From NCBI RefSeq assembly GCF_012489685.1, contig NC_080044.1, positions 30,608,369 through 30,672,368 of the forward strand: DNA of 64,000 nucleotides. Direction: 5' to 3'. Source of the DNA: Lotus japonicus (taxonomy: Eukaryota; Streptophyta; Magnoliopsida; Fabales; Fabaceae). Shown here one piece after another: positions 34,406 to 45,404 of this stretch; within the stretch, counting starts at the first letter, position 1, and each line of letters opens with the position of its first letter. A program made the position numbers and the translations under genes. The notes beneath the pieces were generated by a model that worked only from the letters and a program-made list of their open reading frames with translations, was not told the origin of the DNA and did not search any database.

Positions 34406-34612
34406 TGTCGTCTGACCATCACAGCAAAAAGTAGTTTTTCGAGACAGAATAACTTGCACCGCTTTTGGGATTTTAGATATCGTTTTCCCCAAAAGTTAGA
34501 GATTTGTTTTGAGTTCTGGAATTCTGTCGCCAAAATCTCTCTTAGAATTCATCGGTGAATGTGCTGCAAAAATCGGAATCGCGAAATTTTCATTTTCCCG
34601 CGATTTCACCTG

Positions 34613-34623
34613 CCTATAAATAG
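34613..34623 (+). promoter_or_regulatory. LTR TATA box (F)
   Basis: CCTATAAATAG, a strong plant TATA match, about 210 bases after the LTR fragment begins. It is followed by a CATTTTCATCCATCAAGG leader. Confidence 0.5.
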
Positions 34624-36230
34624 TTGAAAATTCAAAATATCTTCTCATTTTCATCCATCAAGGCCGCGAGTTCAAGGAGAGAAGAGGGAGAAGAATTTTT
34701 CGCCGAAACTTGACCGATCTTCGCGCAGTTCGTTCCTACTTCAAGGTATCGAGGTAACTAGCTTGATTCTTACCTCTGATCACTGTTTCTACTGCGTTTC
34801 TTTAGTTGTTTCTGTGCTCAAAGTTTCGAGCTTTTTGTAAAACTGTCCGTTTTTCCTGATTTCTCTGTTGGGGTATCTTCTCTACATGCCCAAGAGCCTA
34901 GAACCTTCGTCGGTATTCGCCGATATGGATCGAGTTGTCAAGGATCTGAAAAACTGATTCAAAACTCTTTTTGGCGCACATTTCGAAACTTTACTGTCGA
35001 AAAGTCGTAATCTGACTTCGTGCCTTTAGGATTAGTTGTTACGGATGTCGTTAGGATCATTGCTGTGAAATTTGTTTTCCGAAGTGATAACTTTGAGGTT
35101 TTGAGCTTTTATTTTGGACCAAAACGCCCCTGAACAGCCGTATTTCGATCCGATCGTCCGAAAATTTTTCCGACAGCTTCTTTGCCTTAGTTTTACCCTA
35201 AAACTACCTTGTAAACAGATTTGATCGAAGAAAAAGAGCCGGAGCCCTTTTTCCTTTTTGGCCGAGAGCTTGTAGTCAGGGGGGGAGTTTTTCGTTTTCG
35301 AAAACTTGTCTTTTCGTACTCGATTGTTGTATTCTGAAGCTTTAATGCTTTGTCTATCGTTTATGATTTGAATTGCGATCGAACTAATCGATTTTGTTTG
35401 GATTCTTCTTTAATTTTCTCCGAGGTTCAGTTGAAGGAACTTTGGGAGTTTCAGAGCATTTGTGTGAAGGAGATTTAGATCACGAGGCTGGAGCAGCTCG
35501 AGGTTAGGGCAACTTACTATTAGCTATGACTGCATGATAGGCGTCGATAAATTCGACTTATGCTTTACTTTGATGTTGATTATGTTGATGAACTGATGTT
35601 ATGATATTTTCCATAACTGATGATGTTGAGATGTTATTGAATTGTGCGTTTTGACGCGACTTCGGAGTGGGGATTCATTGAACTGGTGTTATTTGATATT
35701 TCGGGTTGGAGGAACAACCCTAGGCAAGTTCAAACTTGGGTTTTGAGACTTAGCCATTTGTTCGTATTCTTAGACTTTCCCCGGGAAACTTCTTTTGGTG
35801 GGTTTTTGGAAAACTTAGAATGAATTGAATTTCGAAAACTAAAGACCTTAGAGAACTTAGTTTTCAAAGAATTAAACTCATAACCTGACTAAGTCAATTT
35901 AAACCGTTTTCATTATTGAATGAACCATAGGGAACCTAAAGGGGAAAATGATTGCGAAAGACGGGGAAAAGTCGACTTTTGTTGTGGGTTTTGGGGAATT
36001 GCTGGACACCGGGGGGGCGGGGGAGGTGAGCCACGGTGATGATTGGAAATCACCGAGTACTGTAGTACCCTTGCTGTTGGAGTTGTGTTGTATTGACCGA
36101 CACTAACTCTGAGTTGTGTTGTACTGACCGACACTAACTCTTGGGTTTTGAGATTGGGTTTTGAGCTAAATGCTTGTGTTGCGAGGACGATTCAATGTTT
36201 GGCTAACCATATTGCATCATGCATCATTTG

Positions 36231-36430
36231 GTGAAGAACGGGAATGCTTCACCAATGCATAATTCGATGAGGAACGGGAATGCTTCATCAATGGTGAGGA
36301 ACGGGAATGCTTCACCAATGCATAATTCGACGAAGAACGGGAATGCTTCATCAAGGATGAAGAACGGGAATGCTTCATCCATAGTGAAGAACGGGAATGC
36401 TTCACTAGTGAAGAATGGGAATGCTTCACT
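36231..36430. repeat. Minisatellite, GGGAATGCTTCA core
   Basis: Seven copies of (A/G)GAA(C/T)GGGAATGCTTCA, spaced about 26 to 37 bases. The longer spacers contain CCAATGCATAATTCGA. It produces repetitive ORFs on both strands (KNGNAS repeated, or EAFPF repeated), which I regard as by-products of the repeat. Confidence 0.8.
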
Positions 36431-36644
36431 AATATCCGGATCATATTGATTGCATTTCACGCATACATTCACTCTGACTGGAATTGTGTGCTGTTTGATT
36501 TATTGAAGCATTGTTAGAGCCAATAACATGCTAGGATTATTTATATATATATATATCAACATATATATCTATACCCCATGTCACATGTTGAGTGTATAAT
36601 TACTTATTTCCGTGAGTTGACCCTAGCGCCTTGGCTTTGGTTTC

Positions 36645-37247
36645 ATGTTTGTGTTTGGACGGTCGGCCTGCTGCCAGATGTCGATGGCGGACTGGTTTTC
36701 GATGGTCTCTCCCTCGGGAGGGATCAGGTATGAGTTGGTGGACCGTCATGCCCCCACCGCTTGGGTGATCGACATTGCGGGTCACCGAGCGACGTACCGG
36801 GGAAGGGTCATGGAGGACCGGACATACGAGCGTGGACGTTTGACGAGAGGAGTGCTACGACGTATGGAGCTAAGCTTTGACTTGCCGCCCTCAGTTCACT
36901 GTGGACCAGGTACTGGTCGAGGACCACCTGCACCACCTCCGACTTCACCTTCTGATGATGAGGACCCAGCGGAGATCGAGCCTGTTGTTGCTACACCTGT
37001 TGCGCCACCTCCTGCTACTGCTATCGATCCTACCGACGTGGCGTCGTCCTCTAAACTTGTGCGGCCGAAGAGGGAGTCTGTTGTCCCATCTGCCTCACGT
37101 CTCTTTTCTTTTGCTTCACCGCGCGGCTACCTTGTGGATCCCCTGGTTCGCGTGGTGGAGGAGGATGTTCTTACCGGAGAGGTGGATGTTGAGACAGGCT
37201 TGAATAGGACGGTGCGCAGGACAGTTAGGACTTGGACACCGAGATGA
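36645..37247 (+). pseudogene. ORF inside the F LTR, frame-broken acidic end
   Basis: A 200-codon frame whose likely start is the Met of MSMADWFSMV at about 36678. It has a globular N-terminus (RYELVDRHAPTAWVIDIAG), a Pro/Ala-rich linker, then RLFSFASPRGYLVDPLVRVV. It stops at 37247. An overlapping frame from ATG 37243 encodes a Ser/Asp/Glu-rich tail ending at 37327, suggesting that a one-base indel cut off an acidic tail. Solo LTR G has an ORF of similar position and tail (61848-62315). No family is recognised. ORFs inside LTRs are unusual, and chance cannot be excluded. Confidence 0.4.
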
Positions 37248-37802
37248 TTACGGTGGATTCCGACTCTGACTCCGAGAGCAGTGGGGACAGCTACTCGCCG
37301 AGCAGCGACGAGGAGGAGGAGGAGTAGCTACAAGCTGGACTGGGAGGGTAGGTTAGGCAGCGTCATTTTTTTGTGTAGAGCTCTGATTCGTCTTATTTTG
37401 GGACAGGGTAGGTTCCCGATGTGTGGCTTTTTGTGTGGTTCTTTTGATGAGGAATCACAGAGAGTCTGTCGGAGTATAGGGGTCTTTTGTTCAGGCCATT
37501 TTTGGGTGCCGACTTTCTCTTGGATGACTGTACTTTTGATACTTTCACTTACACTGCTGGTCTGTATATATTTGCATGCGGGCACACTACTTTGGAGTCA
37601 CTGCGAGTGCGCGTGACATGGGAGTGCAGCTGAGGCTGTACATGTGTATATATTTGTATATCGGTTAGTTTAGTTGTTGGGTTATGTCTTTATTTTCTAT
37701 TGCTTTTATTAAAAGGAATCGAACGAAAAAAAAATTACCTGTTTTCCGCGTAAAGTTTATTTTTTGGTTACTAAAGTGGCACCCGGAAATCGGGGTGTTA
37801 CA

Positions 37803-38920
37803 TTAGTCATTTCACCTTTGTATTTGACTACTCAAGTGATTTCAATTCTGAATCTATGCCTTATTTTTATGGAAATTGTGATACACATGCGCAGTTAATG
37901 TATTGGACATGACATATTATTGAGAGAAGTAAGTGAATTTTAGGACTGAGTGGTGTTTTCAATGGATATTGTGATAGCAGTTCACTGGGGTTCATCTCTT
38001 TACCCCTTGTTTTTGTTGAGTGATGAGTGATCTCTGATGATTCCTGACTTGCTTGCACATGTTTGGTTCTGTTTTGAAATGCATGTCGGTTTGATATTGT
38101 TATGCCTGTGATTTGTTAAGAGATTATTAGGCATTTTTGATGGCCTTCAGACTTTGTTTCAGTTACTCCTTAGTTGCCCAAGTTGAACCTAAATGTGAAT
38201 TTTCTTGGTCCCTAACTTTGGAAATATTTGTGAACTGTTAAGTGATCTGAATTTTGAATTGAACAAATAAAGAAAAATTATTATTAGCGTATTGGTTCCT
38301 TCTCTCACCTAGTGTGCATGAAAATGAAGCAAAATGCTTGAAAAAAAAAAGAATAAAGAAAAAATGAAAAGAAAGAAAAGAAAGAAAAAGAAAGCAAAGT
38401 TTGCAAATAAAAAGAGGAGAGAAGAGAGAAAGAACCTTGAGTGCTTTAAATAAATGTTCTGCATTGGAAGAAGAAACAGATCACTTAACAGTCTGTTTGT
38501 GTAATCTTGCTTTATCCTTTTCTTACCCTACCTAAAGTTACACCTTGGCCAAGTTACAACCTGGGTAAATCTCTTTCTTATTGCATAGCATAACATTGTC
38601 TGACTTTGATTTGATTGATTATCAGAACTGAAGCATAGTGCTTGTACTGTCAGATGCACTAAATAATTGATAATTGATGATCACAATTGTGAGTTTTGAT
38701 GTGAACTTTGAGTCTCATTGTCCTATTGATTTCACTATCTCTAAACTGAATTCCTTATTTCGCTTAGCCAATATGCTCACGGATTGATCATTCTTTGTTG
38801 ATTGTGTATCTTGTGTTTTAAAAGTGCAGACATATGATTTAGAATTGATTTATTCTGTGCTTGAGGACAAGCTTTCCTAAGTTTCCGCTTGAGGACAAGC
38901 TGTCGTTAAGTATATGGGTG
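37803..38920. other. H 3' non-coding region
   Basis: No supported ORF. It has an A-rich block at 38340-38395 and two GCTTGAGGACAAGCT motifs near 38860 and 38887; the second leads into the LTR. Confidence 0.5.
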
Positions 38921-40295
38921 TGATGACCCGGGATTTAATGCTATTTTTCTTAGTATTTGGCATATGTTTTGAAGGTTTATTTAAGTATTTTAGTATTTTT
39001 AGTTGAGTATTCACATTATCTTAATATTTTGATATTCTAATTAGTTTTATTATCTTCTTATAGTTTTATGTTATTTCTATGAGTTTTATAGGACTTAGGT
39101 TGTTATTTTGAGTCTTGAAAAGTTCACTAGGGTAATTATCTTTATTTCATCCTTTATTAATTATTATATGTTTTATTTTATGAAGAGATAAAGGAAAAGA
39201 GGAGAAAATCAAGGCAAGATAAGCAAGATTCAGAAGTGCACCAAATCTTGAAACTTCAGCATGAAGCTCGTGCCGTTTTAGCCTAAAAACCGTGCTGTAG
39301 CGCGACATAAACCAATGCTGAAAATTGTAGCATGAAGTAGCACGAGTTCTGCTTGGAAATTGATGCTATTGCATGACAGAAGCCGTTGATGGAATTTCTA
39401 GCATGAGAGTAGCACGAATTTTTCCTGTAATTCGTGCTATGGCACAGTCACGAATCTATTATTATTTAAACGTGTTTAGTTTCAACCCTAAGGATACTTT
39501 TTCACGTTAGAACTTGGAGAGCTGCGTTTTTGGGTTTTTGCTTAGAGCTTACTTGATTCTTTGTCAAGATTTTGAGGTTTGGCTTGAATTTTGATTTGTT
39601 TCCATGACTATGTCAGGCTAAACTCCCTTTGTGTTAGGGTGATTGATCTAGTTTTCCTTTAAGCTATGTTTTGAACCAAGTTTCAGTTATGATTATGGAT
39701 TCTATTTTATGTCTTGAATTTCTCCTCTGTTTTAATTGAAACTTTCTATTGCAATAGTTTGTCATACTATTTTCTAGGCAGTTGGAAAATTGGTAGAATT
39801 TAGGGATTTGGGGAGATGTTGAGCAAGGGTCTGTCCACCTTAGGAATAAGGGTAACGAATTGCTTGTGTTTGCCTGAATTGAATTGAACTTCATCTCTAA
39901 TTAATTAGGATTAGGTACTAAGGAATTAGCTATCACTAATTAATTGGAAGGGACACTTATGCAAGGAATTGATAAGTGGACAATTAGGTTTAGCACCTTG
40001 ATAATCTATTGAATTCATAATTATAACTGTTTGGGAAGATACATAGGGAGAAGGTTAACGAAATCAGGATCTCTAGCGCGCTTTGAAATTGAATTCACTT
40101 CAACCGTGTTATTTGCTTTATTTTATTTTATTGCAGTTAAGTTTCATACCAACAATCATTCATCTCTCTATTTTTATTTTTATTTTCACGTCCTTTCATT
40201 CTAAGTTTAGTTAATTTAGAGTATAAACTACGCAATCTCTGTGGTTCGATCTTTTATTACTTCGAGCAATCTGTACACTTGCAGATTCGCTATCA
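38921..40295 (+). repeat. H 3' LTR
   Basis: Starts TGATGACCCGGGATTT and ends GATTCGCTATCA. Near 39230-39450 it has imperfect repeats around AGCATGAAGTAGCACGA, GTGCTGTAGCGCGA and GTGCTATGGCAC. Confidence 0.7.
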
Positions 40296-41608
40296 ATATC
40301 AATCCTTGAATCTGACTGAGGTTGAGCAGACATTGTAGCTTCATCAGAGGGAGGAACTTGAGCAGATGTGGAAGCAACATAAGTAACTGGAACAATTCTA
40401 AGTGCTTCATTTCTGAGTGCTTCAGCTTCAGCTTGTAATATTGCTGCTTGTTCCAGAGCGTGAAACTTTGCAGCTTCACTTTGTTCTGCCTAAATCCGTG
40501 CAGCTTCTTCTTCTTGTTCTTTCTTCCTTCTGGTTTCTTCAATAACAGAATAGAGTTGTTCTCTCATCAGCTTTTCATTCAGAGCTTCCCTTCTTCTGAG
40601 GCGTTGAGTGGCAGCTTCAACACACTTATCCTTTTCAGCATTTAAGAAACCAACCATCACCGGAACTTGGTCAACAATCCAAGAACACAAACAATCCCAA
40701 CCCTCAACAACCATGTCTGGATGCTCACTCAGGTCAGTGCGACCATGCACATTGCGAACCTTTAAATATGCTTCATGATGAAATGAGTTTATGCAATCAA
40801 GGAGGGTGGTTGGTCCAGAGTAGGTGTAGGGAACAAGAGAGAGGTTTGGTTCAGGTGATGAAGAGTGGTTGCTACTTGCTACCTCAGAGGGAGAGCCAAC
40901 CTGCAGAGTCTGATGTGCAGACGTGTTGGTCTCAGGGTTTTGATGAGAGGTTTCAGTCTCAGGGTTTGGTGATTTGTCTGAGGAATGGTTTGAGACTGAT
41001 TCAGCATTTTCTGGAAGAGAGGTTTGAGGAGGAGGAGGTGGAGGAGGCATTGAGGCCAAAGGTACTGCTTGGATTGGGAAATCCGGAGCAACCAAAGGTT
41101 CTGACCTTGGTCCAGGGTAGCGGTTTGGACTAGGAACAGATATGAAATGTGCAGGAATTTCAGAAATCATTGTTCTTGCAATCTGAAAGAATTTGCGATT
41201 GGCTTCAGATTCATTTGAGGGAGAAGAGAAAGGAACATTGGTAGGAAAGGAAACAGAGGGACCAGGAGAGAGAATTTCACGTTCAGAGTGAGTGTGTGTA
41301 TGAGGTTCAGAGGTGGTTTTATCAGAGGCTTGTGTTTCAATGACTTGTGGTTCAGAGGTTTCTGGATTGTATGGAAGTATAATAGGTGAGGTGGAAGCAG
41401 AGGGTTTGTTTGCTTGGAGCATTTTCCAGAGGGGTTCTTCCTCAATGGAAGGTTGGAAGAATGAGGCCCTAGGGGGTGAAGGAGGAGAGGTTGATTGATT
41501 GATTGGTGTGGGTTCAGGATTGGTTTGATCATGAATTGCATCAAGCAGATTGAAATCATCATCTGAAAGAACAACAAACTTACTTGAAGCTCTAGCTGCA
41601 GATCTTGT
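40296..41608 (-). pseudogene. Element C env-like ORF, C-terminal half
   Basis: Continues in frame from 53791 once element B and one copy of CTTGT are taken out. It encodes a Pro/Ser/Thr-rich linker (from about 41400 to 40900) followed by a conserved helical part (TTLLDCINSFHHEAYLKVRN, WDCLCSWIVDQVPVMVGF) and a long coiled coil (AATQRLRRREALNEKLM). A TAG at 40490-40492 interrupts it, after which the frame continues to the H insertion at 40296. The region between the Pro-rich linker and the coiled coil differs strongly from copies A and B, so C is a different subfamily. Confidence 0.65.
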
Positions 41609-42850
41609 TGTTAGATCAAGGTTTGATCAGTGGTTGCATCTCTATGTTTTGATGATTACAATTAAGGTTTGTGATGATGAACAATTGTGGTACCCTAACG
41701 TTTGTTTTGTTTAGATGTGACAAACAGGTTCTGAATCTGACCCAAGCCTGTTCGTTCAGAAGAAGAAGAACCAAGGGTTACTAAAAAAGAGAGCTCATTA
41801 ACCTACCATGTTCGTTCTGAACAGTGGCAAATACTTCAGAAGCTCTGAAGATGGAAGCTCTCAAGAAGATCTGAAGAACTCAAGTCAGAAGTTCTGAAGA
41901 CCAGATGTTCCAGTGGAACGGTCCAGAAGCAGAAGACTCAAGTTCTGAAGACTTGCAAGAAGTTGGTTCTGAAGACCCAGGCTATTATAGCTCGGACGAT
42001 CAGAAGTTCTGAGGAACTTGTTCAGAAGCAGAAGTTGCATGGTCAGAAGACTCCAAGCTTCAATCTGACGATGATCAGAAGCTTCATCAAACGTTCATCT
42101 GAAGCTCCTTCATCACAAGTCAACTGGTGAAAGGACAGGTCGCTATCACAGTACAACGTCGTACAAGTCTCAGTCTGTCCGCCACCTACCTTGTACAGCC
42201 TAGCAGTCTGATATTACAGAATTGCCACTCCAACGGATAAAACCCTAACAACGGCTACATCACAAGTCTTGGAGTATATAAAGGCTGAAGAAAGAAGAAA
42301 GAGGTCAAGAAACTTTGCTGAAAATATTCAACACAAACGAACCATTCTCTTAGCATTATTTCTTCACTGTTCTTAAACATCTGAGTTTACTATTCGCTTG
42401 TTAGAAGCACTCATTGTAAACCCGAAACCTTTTACATCATATTGTAAAGTTCATCAAGAGACCAAGGTTGGTCAGATCTTGAGAGGACTGAATCAAGGCT
42501 GATTCAGTATTTAGCTAGTCTTAAGAGGATCGGTAGATCAGCTTCTTAAGAGGATACTAGTGAGAAAATCAGTGTACTGTTAGTCACTTAGCAGGTTGCA
42601 AAGTGCAGTTGTAACACATTGATTTTAGTGGATTGCCTTCATCAGAAGAAGGAAGAAATCACCTTCACAGGTGGACTGGATTAGCTTGAGCTTTTATCTC
42701 AAGTGAACTAGGATAAAATACTCGTGTGCTTTACCTTCTATTATTCAGCACTTAGTTTTTATCCTTGAGTTTTGAAAAAGTCAAAAAGTATACCCGAGAT
42801 ACAAAAACTCTATTCAAACCCCCCCCTTTCTAGTGTTTTTCGCACCTTCA
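41609..42850 (+). repeat. B 5' LTR
   Basis: 1,242 bp, TGTTAGATC...GCACCTTCA. It is rich in CAGAAG and TTCTGAAG between 41750 and 42110. It carries TATA box TATATAAAG (42275) and a poly-C run before its end. Confidence 0.95.
42275..42283 (+). promoter_or_regulatory. LTR TATA box (B 5' LTR)
   Basis: TATATAAAG, followed by GCTGAAGAAAGAAGAAAGAGG. It is repeated in the 3' LTR at about 53215. It marks the probable U3/R region of the element promoter. Confidence 0.65.
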
Positions 42851-42851
42851 A

Positions 42852-42864
42852 TTGGCATCAGAGC
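42852..42864 (+). other. B primer binding site
   Basis: TTGGCATCAGAGC directly after the LTR, a one-base variant of TGGTATCAGAGC, complementary to initiator methionine tRNA, as in most copia elements. Confidence 0.8.
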
Positions 42865-42928
42865 TCCGGTTCTGATTTTAACACCTAACAGTGTTCAGTG
42901 ATCCAGAACCTTGTGTGAAAAACAAGCA

Positions 42929-44803
42929 ATGGCCCAAGCCAATACTTCCGTTGACAACAACAACAACAACAATCAACTCAGAGCACCAATCTTTGATGGT
43001 GAAAAGTTTGAGTACTGGAAAGATAGAATAGAATGTTATTTCCTTGGCACTGACCCAGATCTCTGGGATATGGTCATTGAAGGCTATACTGATCCAGTAG
43101 ATGCTTCAGGAGTGAAGATCCCTCGTTCTGAAATGACTGACGCTCAGAAGAAGCGTTTAAAGGATCATCACAAGGCGAAGTCCATGCTATTCAGCTCAAT
43201 ATCATATATTGAGTATGAGAAGATCTCTGACAAAGAAACTGCTAAATCCATCTTTGACTCCTTGGTCATGACGCATGAAGGAAATGAAGAGGTCAAGGAA
43301 ACCAAGACTCTTGCTCTCATACAACAATATGAGCAGTTTAAGATGGAATCTGGTGAAACCATTGAGGAGATGTACTCAAGGTTTCAAACTCTGATTGCTG
43401 GAATCAGAGTGCTAAACAAGGGCTACTCTACTGGTGATCATGTCAAGAAGATTATCAGAAGTTTGCCTAAAGAGTGGAGAGCTTTTGTCACTGCCCTGAA
43501 ACTCTCCAGAAATTTGAACTCTTTGAAGTTAGAAGAGCTCGTGAGTCATCTCAGAAGCCATGAGATTGAACTCAAAGGAGACAAGCCTCAGAAGAAAGAC
43601 AAGTCTATTGCTCTTAAGTCAAAGTCTGACAAAGCAAAAGCCTATCAGGCAGAAGAGGAAAATTCATCTGAAGAGCTATCAGACGCGTCTGATGATGAAG
43701 AGCTATCTCTTTTCACAAAGAGGTTAAGCAAACTCTGGAAGAACAGACATAGCAAAGGCAAAGGACCAAAGAAAAGTTCAGGAAGATATGAATCTTCATC
43801 TGGTCAGAAGAAATCATCAGGAAAGGAAGTCACTTGCTTCGAGTGCAAGGAATCTGGGCACTACAAGAGTGACTGTCCCAAGCTTAAGAAGGACAAGAGA
43901 CCAAGAAAAGTCTTCAAAAAGAAAGCCCTCATAACCTTTGATGCAACTGATTCTGAAGAAGCTGAGTCAGAAGAAGATGAAGCTGTGGAGGCTCTAATGG
44001 CTACCACCAGCAGAGGTGTTGAAGCTTCAGAAGATGATTCAGACTCTGAAAATGATGATGAGGTATTCTCTGACTTCTCTCTATCTGAGCTAAGAACTGC
44101 TTTATCTGAAATAATGAAGAAACATGATATTTTGCTAAATAAGCATAAAGAGCTTAAAAAGAAATATGCTGCTAAAACCAGTTCTTCAGAAGTTCATGAG
44201 AAGTCAGTCTCTGAACTCATGGATGAAAACTATATTCTTGTTAATGACAATGCTGTTCTTCGTGCTAAAAATAATGTGTTAGAAGACCAACTTGCATCAT
44301 CTGATGTTAAGTATGAGACAAAATATGAGAAAGCATTTCAAAAGTTCCTTGCAAAGGGCATAGACAGAAGTCTTATGGCTTCAATGATCTATGGCATGAG
44401 CAGAAATGGGAACAGTGGCCTTGGCTACTTTCAATCCATGAAAGATGAGTCAATTCAGTCCAAACGCGAACCCTTGCATAAACATTTCGTTCCCGCTGGC
44501 ACTGTCATTCCAGAAAAGGTTACACCAAAGGTGGTGAAACCAAAGGGGAAGTTTAAACTTGATATGTCTAAATATTATACTCAAGTTCCTCTGCATTATC
44601 CTCCTGTTGCACCCAAAGTTCCAAGAACTTCTGGGAAAACTAACAAGAAAGGACCCAAGATGTGGGTACCTAAAGCAAAAATTATTCCTGTTGCAGACGT
44701 CTTATGCAGCTCAGTTAAGACACCTGTCATGGTACCTGGACAGTGGATGCTCGCGACACATGACGGGCACAAGGTCTATATTCCAAGAACTGACACCGCT
44801 TAA
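42929..44803 (+). CDS. SIRE B gag
   Basis: A 624-residue frame. The chosen ATG at 42929 (MAQANTSVDNNN) matches the position of the start in C; the frame extends a few codons upstream. It has an N-terminal copia gag (UBN2-type) domain (FDGEKFEYWKDRIECYFL, LALIQQYEQFKMESGETIEE), a zinc knuckle CFECKESGHYKSDC at about 302-315, then acidic Ser/Glu/Asp stretches and a coiled coil with KEL/KKK heptads. The last 60 residues (KKGPKMWVPKAK...VPGQWMLATHDG) overlap the start of pol, which lies in the +1 frame. No stops are seen. It forms the particle shell and binds element RNA. Confidence 0.85.
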   Translation: MAQANTSVDNNNNNNQLRAPIFDGEKFEYWKDRIECYFLGTDPDLWDMVIEGYTDPVDASGVKIPRSEMTDAQKKRLKDHHKAKSMLFSSISYIEYEKISDKETAKSIFDSLVMTHEGNEEVKETKTLALIQQYEQFKMESGETIEEMYSRFQTLIAGIRVLNKGYSTGDHVKKIIRSLPKEWRAFVTALKLSRNLNSLKLEELVSHLRSHEIELKGDKPQKKDKSIALKSKSDKAKAYQAEEENSSEELSDASDDEELSLFTKRLSKLWKNRHSKGKGPKKSSGRYESSSGQKKSSGKEVTCFECKESGHYKSDCPKLKKDKRPRKVFKKKALITFDATDSEEAESEEDEAVEALMATTSRGVEASEDDSDSENDDEVFSDFSLSELRTALSEIMKKHDILLNKHKELKKKYAAKTSSSEVHEKSVSELMDENYILVNDNAVLRAKNNVLEDQLASSDVKYETKYEKAFQKFLAKGIDRSLMASMIYGMSRNGNSGLGYFQSMKDESIQSKREPLHKHFVPAGTVIPEKVTPKVVKPKGKFKLDMSKYYTQVPLHYPPVAPKVPRTSGKTNKKGPKMWVPKAKIIPVADVLCSSVKTPVMVPGQWMLATHDGHKVYIPRTDTA

Positions 44804-45404
44804 GTCAGGAGGAGATGTTGGCTTTGGAGGAAACCAGAAGGGAAAAATTATTGGAAAAGGTTCCATAGGAGATGGAAAAATTCCAGTTATCAATGATGTA
44901 CTTCTGGTGGAAGGATTATTTCACAACTTGCTCTCCATAAGCCAAATTGCTGACAAAGGTTACGATGTGATCTTCAATCAAACCGGATGCAAAGCTGTTA
45001 GTCAAACAGATGGATCTGTTCTGTTTTCTGGGAAGAGGAAAAACTATATTTACAAAATCAGATCTTCTGAACTGCTATCTCAGAAGGTTAAGTGTCTCAT
45101 GTCAGTTAATGATGAGCAATGGATCTGGCACAGACGTCTAGGACATGCAAGTCTCAGGAAAATCTCTCAACTTAGCAAGCTAAATCTCGTCAGAGGATTG
45201 CCTCGTCTGAAGTATTCATCAGAGGCTCTATGTGAAGCTTGTCAGAAGGGTAAATTCACCAAGAAGCCTTTTAAAGCAAATAATGTAGTATCTACAACAA
45301 GGCCCCTTGAGCTACTTCACATTGATCTCTTTGGACCAGTGAAAACTGAATCCATTGGAGGAAAGAAGTATGGGTTAGTCATTGTAGATGATTATAGCAG
45401 GTGA
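44559..45404 (+). pseudogene. SIRE B pol, part 1: protease and start of integrase
   Basis: Open in the +1 frame relative to gag. Aspartic protease active site is WYLDSGCSRHMTG, with the Asp codon at 44739. The pre-integrase zinc segment follows (WHRRLGHASLRKISQL, CEACQKGK), then the integrase core begins (LLHIDLFGPVKTESIGGKKY). The frame ends at 45404 because one base is missing at about 45402, where family members read DDYSRWTWV. The rest continues in the next frame from 45401. The one-base loss disables pol. Confidence 0.8.

Larger units (their letters stand above)
32835..37802 (+). mobile_element. Chromovirus-type Ty3/gypsy element F, partial (Tekay/Del-like)
   Basis: Holds the RNase H-integrase part of pol, then a long 3' LTR ending GGGGTGTTACA at 37802. 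Everything 5' of the RT/RNase H border is beyond E and the Helitron, outside the window. Between integrase (about 34403) and the LTR sequence the chromodomain, pol end, polypurine tract and LTR start are missing. TTAGT at 37803-37807 would be the right target copy. Confidence 0.75.
34406..37802 (+). repeat. F 3' LTR, missing its start
   Basis: At least 3.4 kb, unusually long for an LTR. It has a TATA box at about 34614, a long GA/T-rich leader-like stretch, a minisatellite at 36231-36430, an ORF at 36645-37247 and a terminus GGGGTGTTACA. The same order (GA-rich stretch, short tandem repeats, acidic-tailed ORF, GGGGCGTTACA end) is seen in solo LTR G. Confidence 0.65.
37803..40295 (+). mobile_element. 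Athila-like element H, 3' end
   Basis: Consists of a 3' non-coding region and a 1,375-bp 3' LTR. It starts where F's LTR ends, so F is inserted in it, and its right border ATATC (40296-40300) lies in the env-like ORF of element C. The internal region carries GCTTGAGGACAAGCTGTCG shortly before the LTR, as in E. The two LTRs share start and end motifs (TGATGACCCGGG and CTTGCA...TATCA) but are otherwise diverged. Confidence 0.7.

Noticed and set aside
36217..36472. ORFs with KNGNAS or EAFPF repeats on both strands
   Set aside because: Both are translations of the minisatellite; open frames on both strands follow from a repeat without stops.
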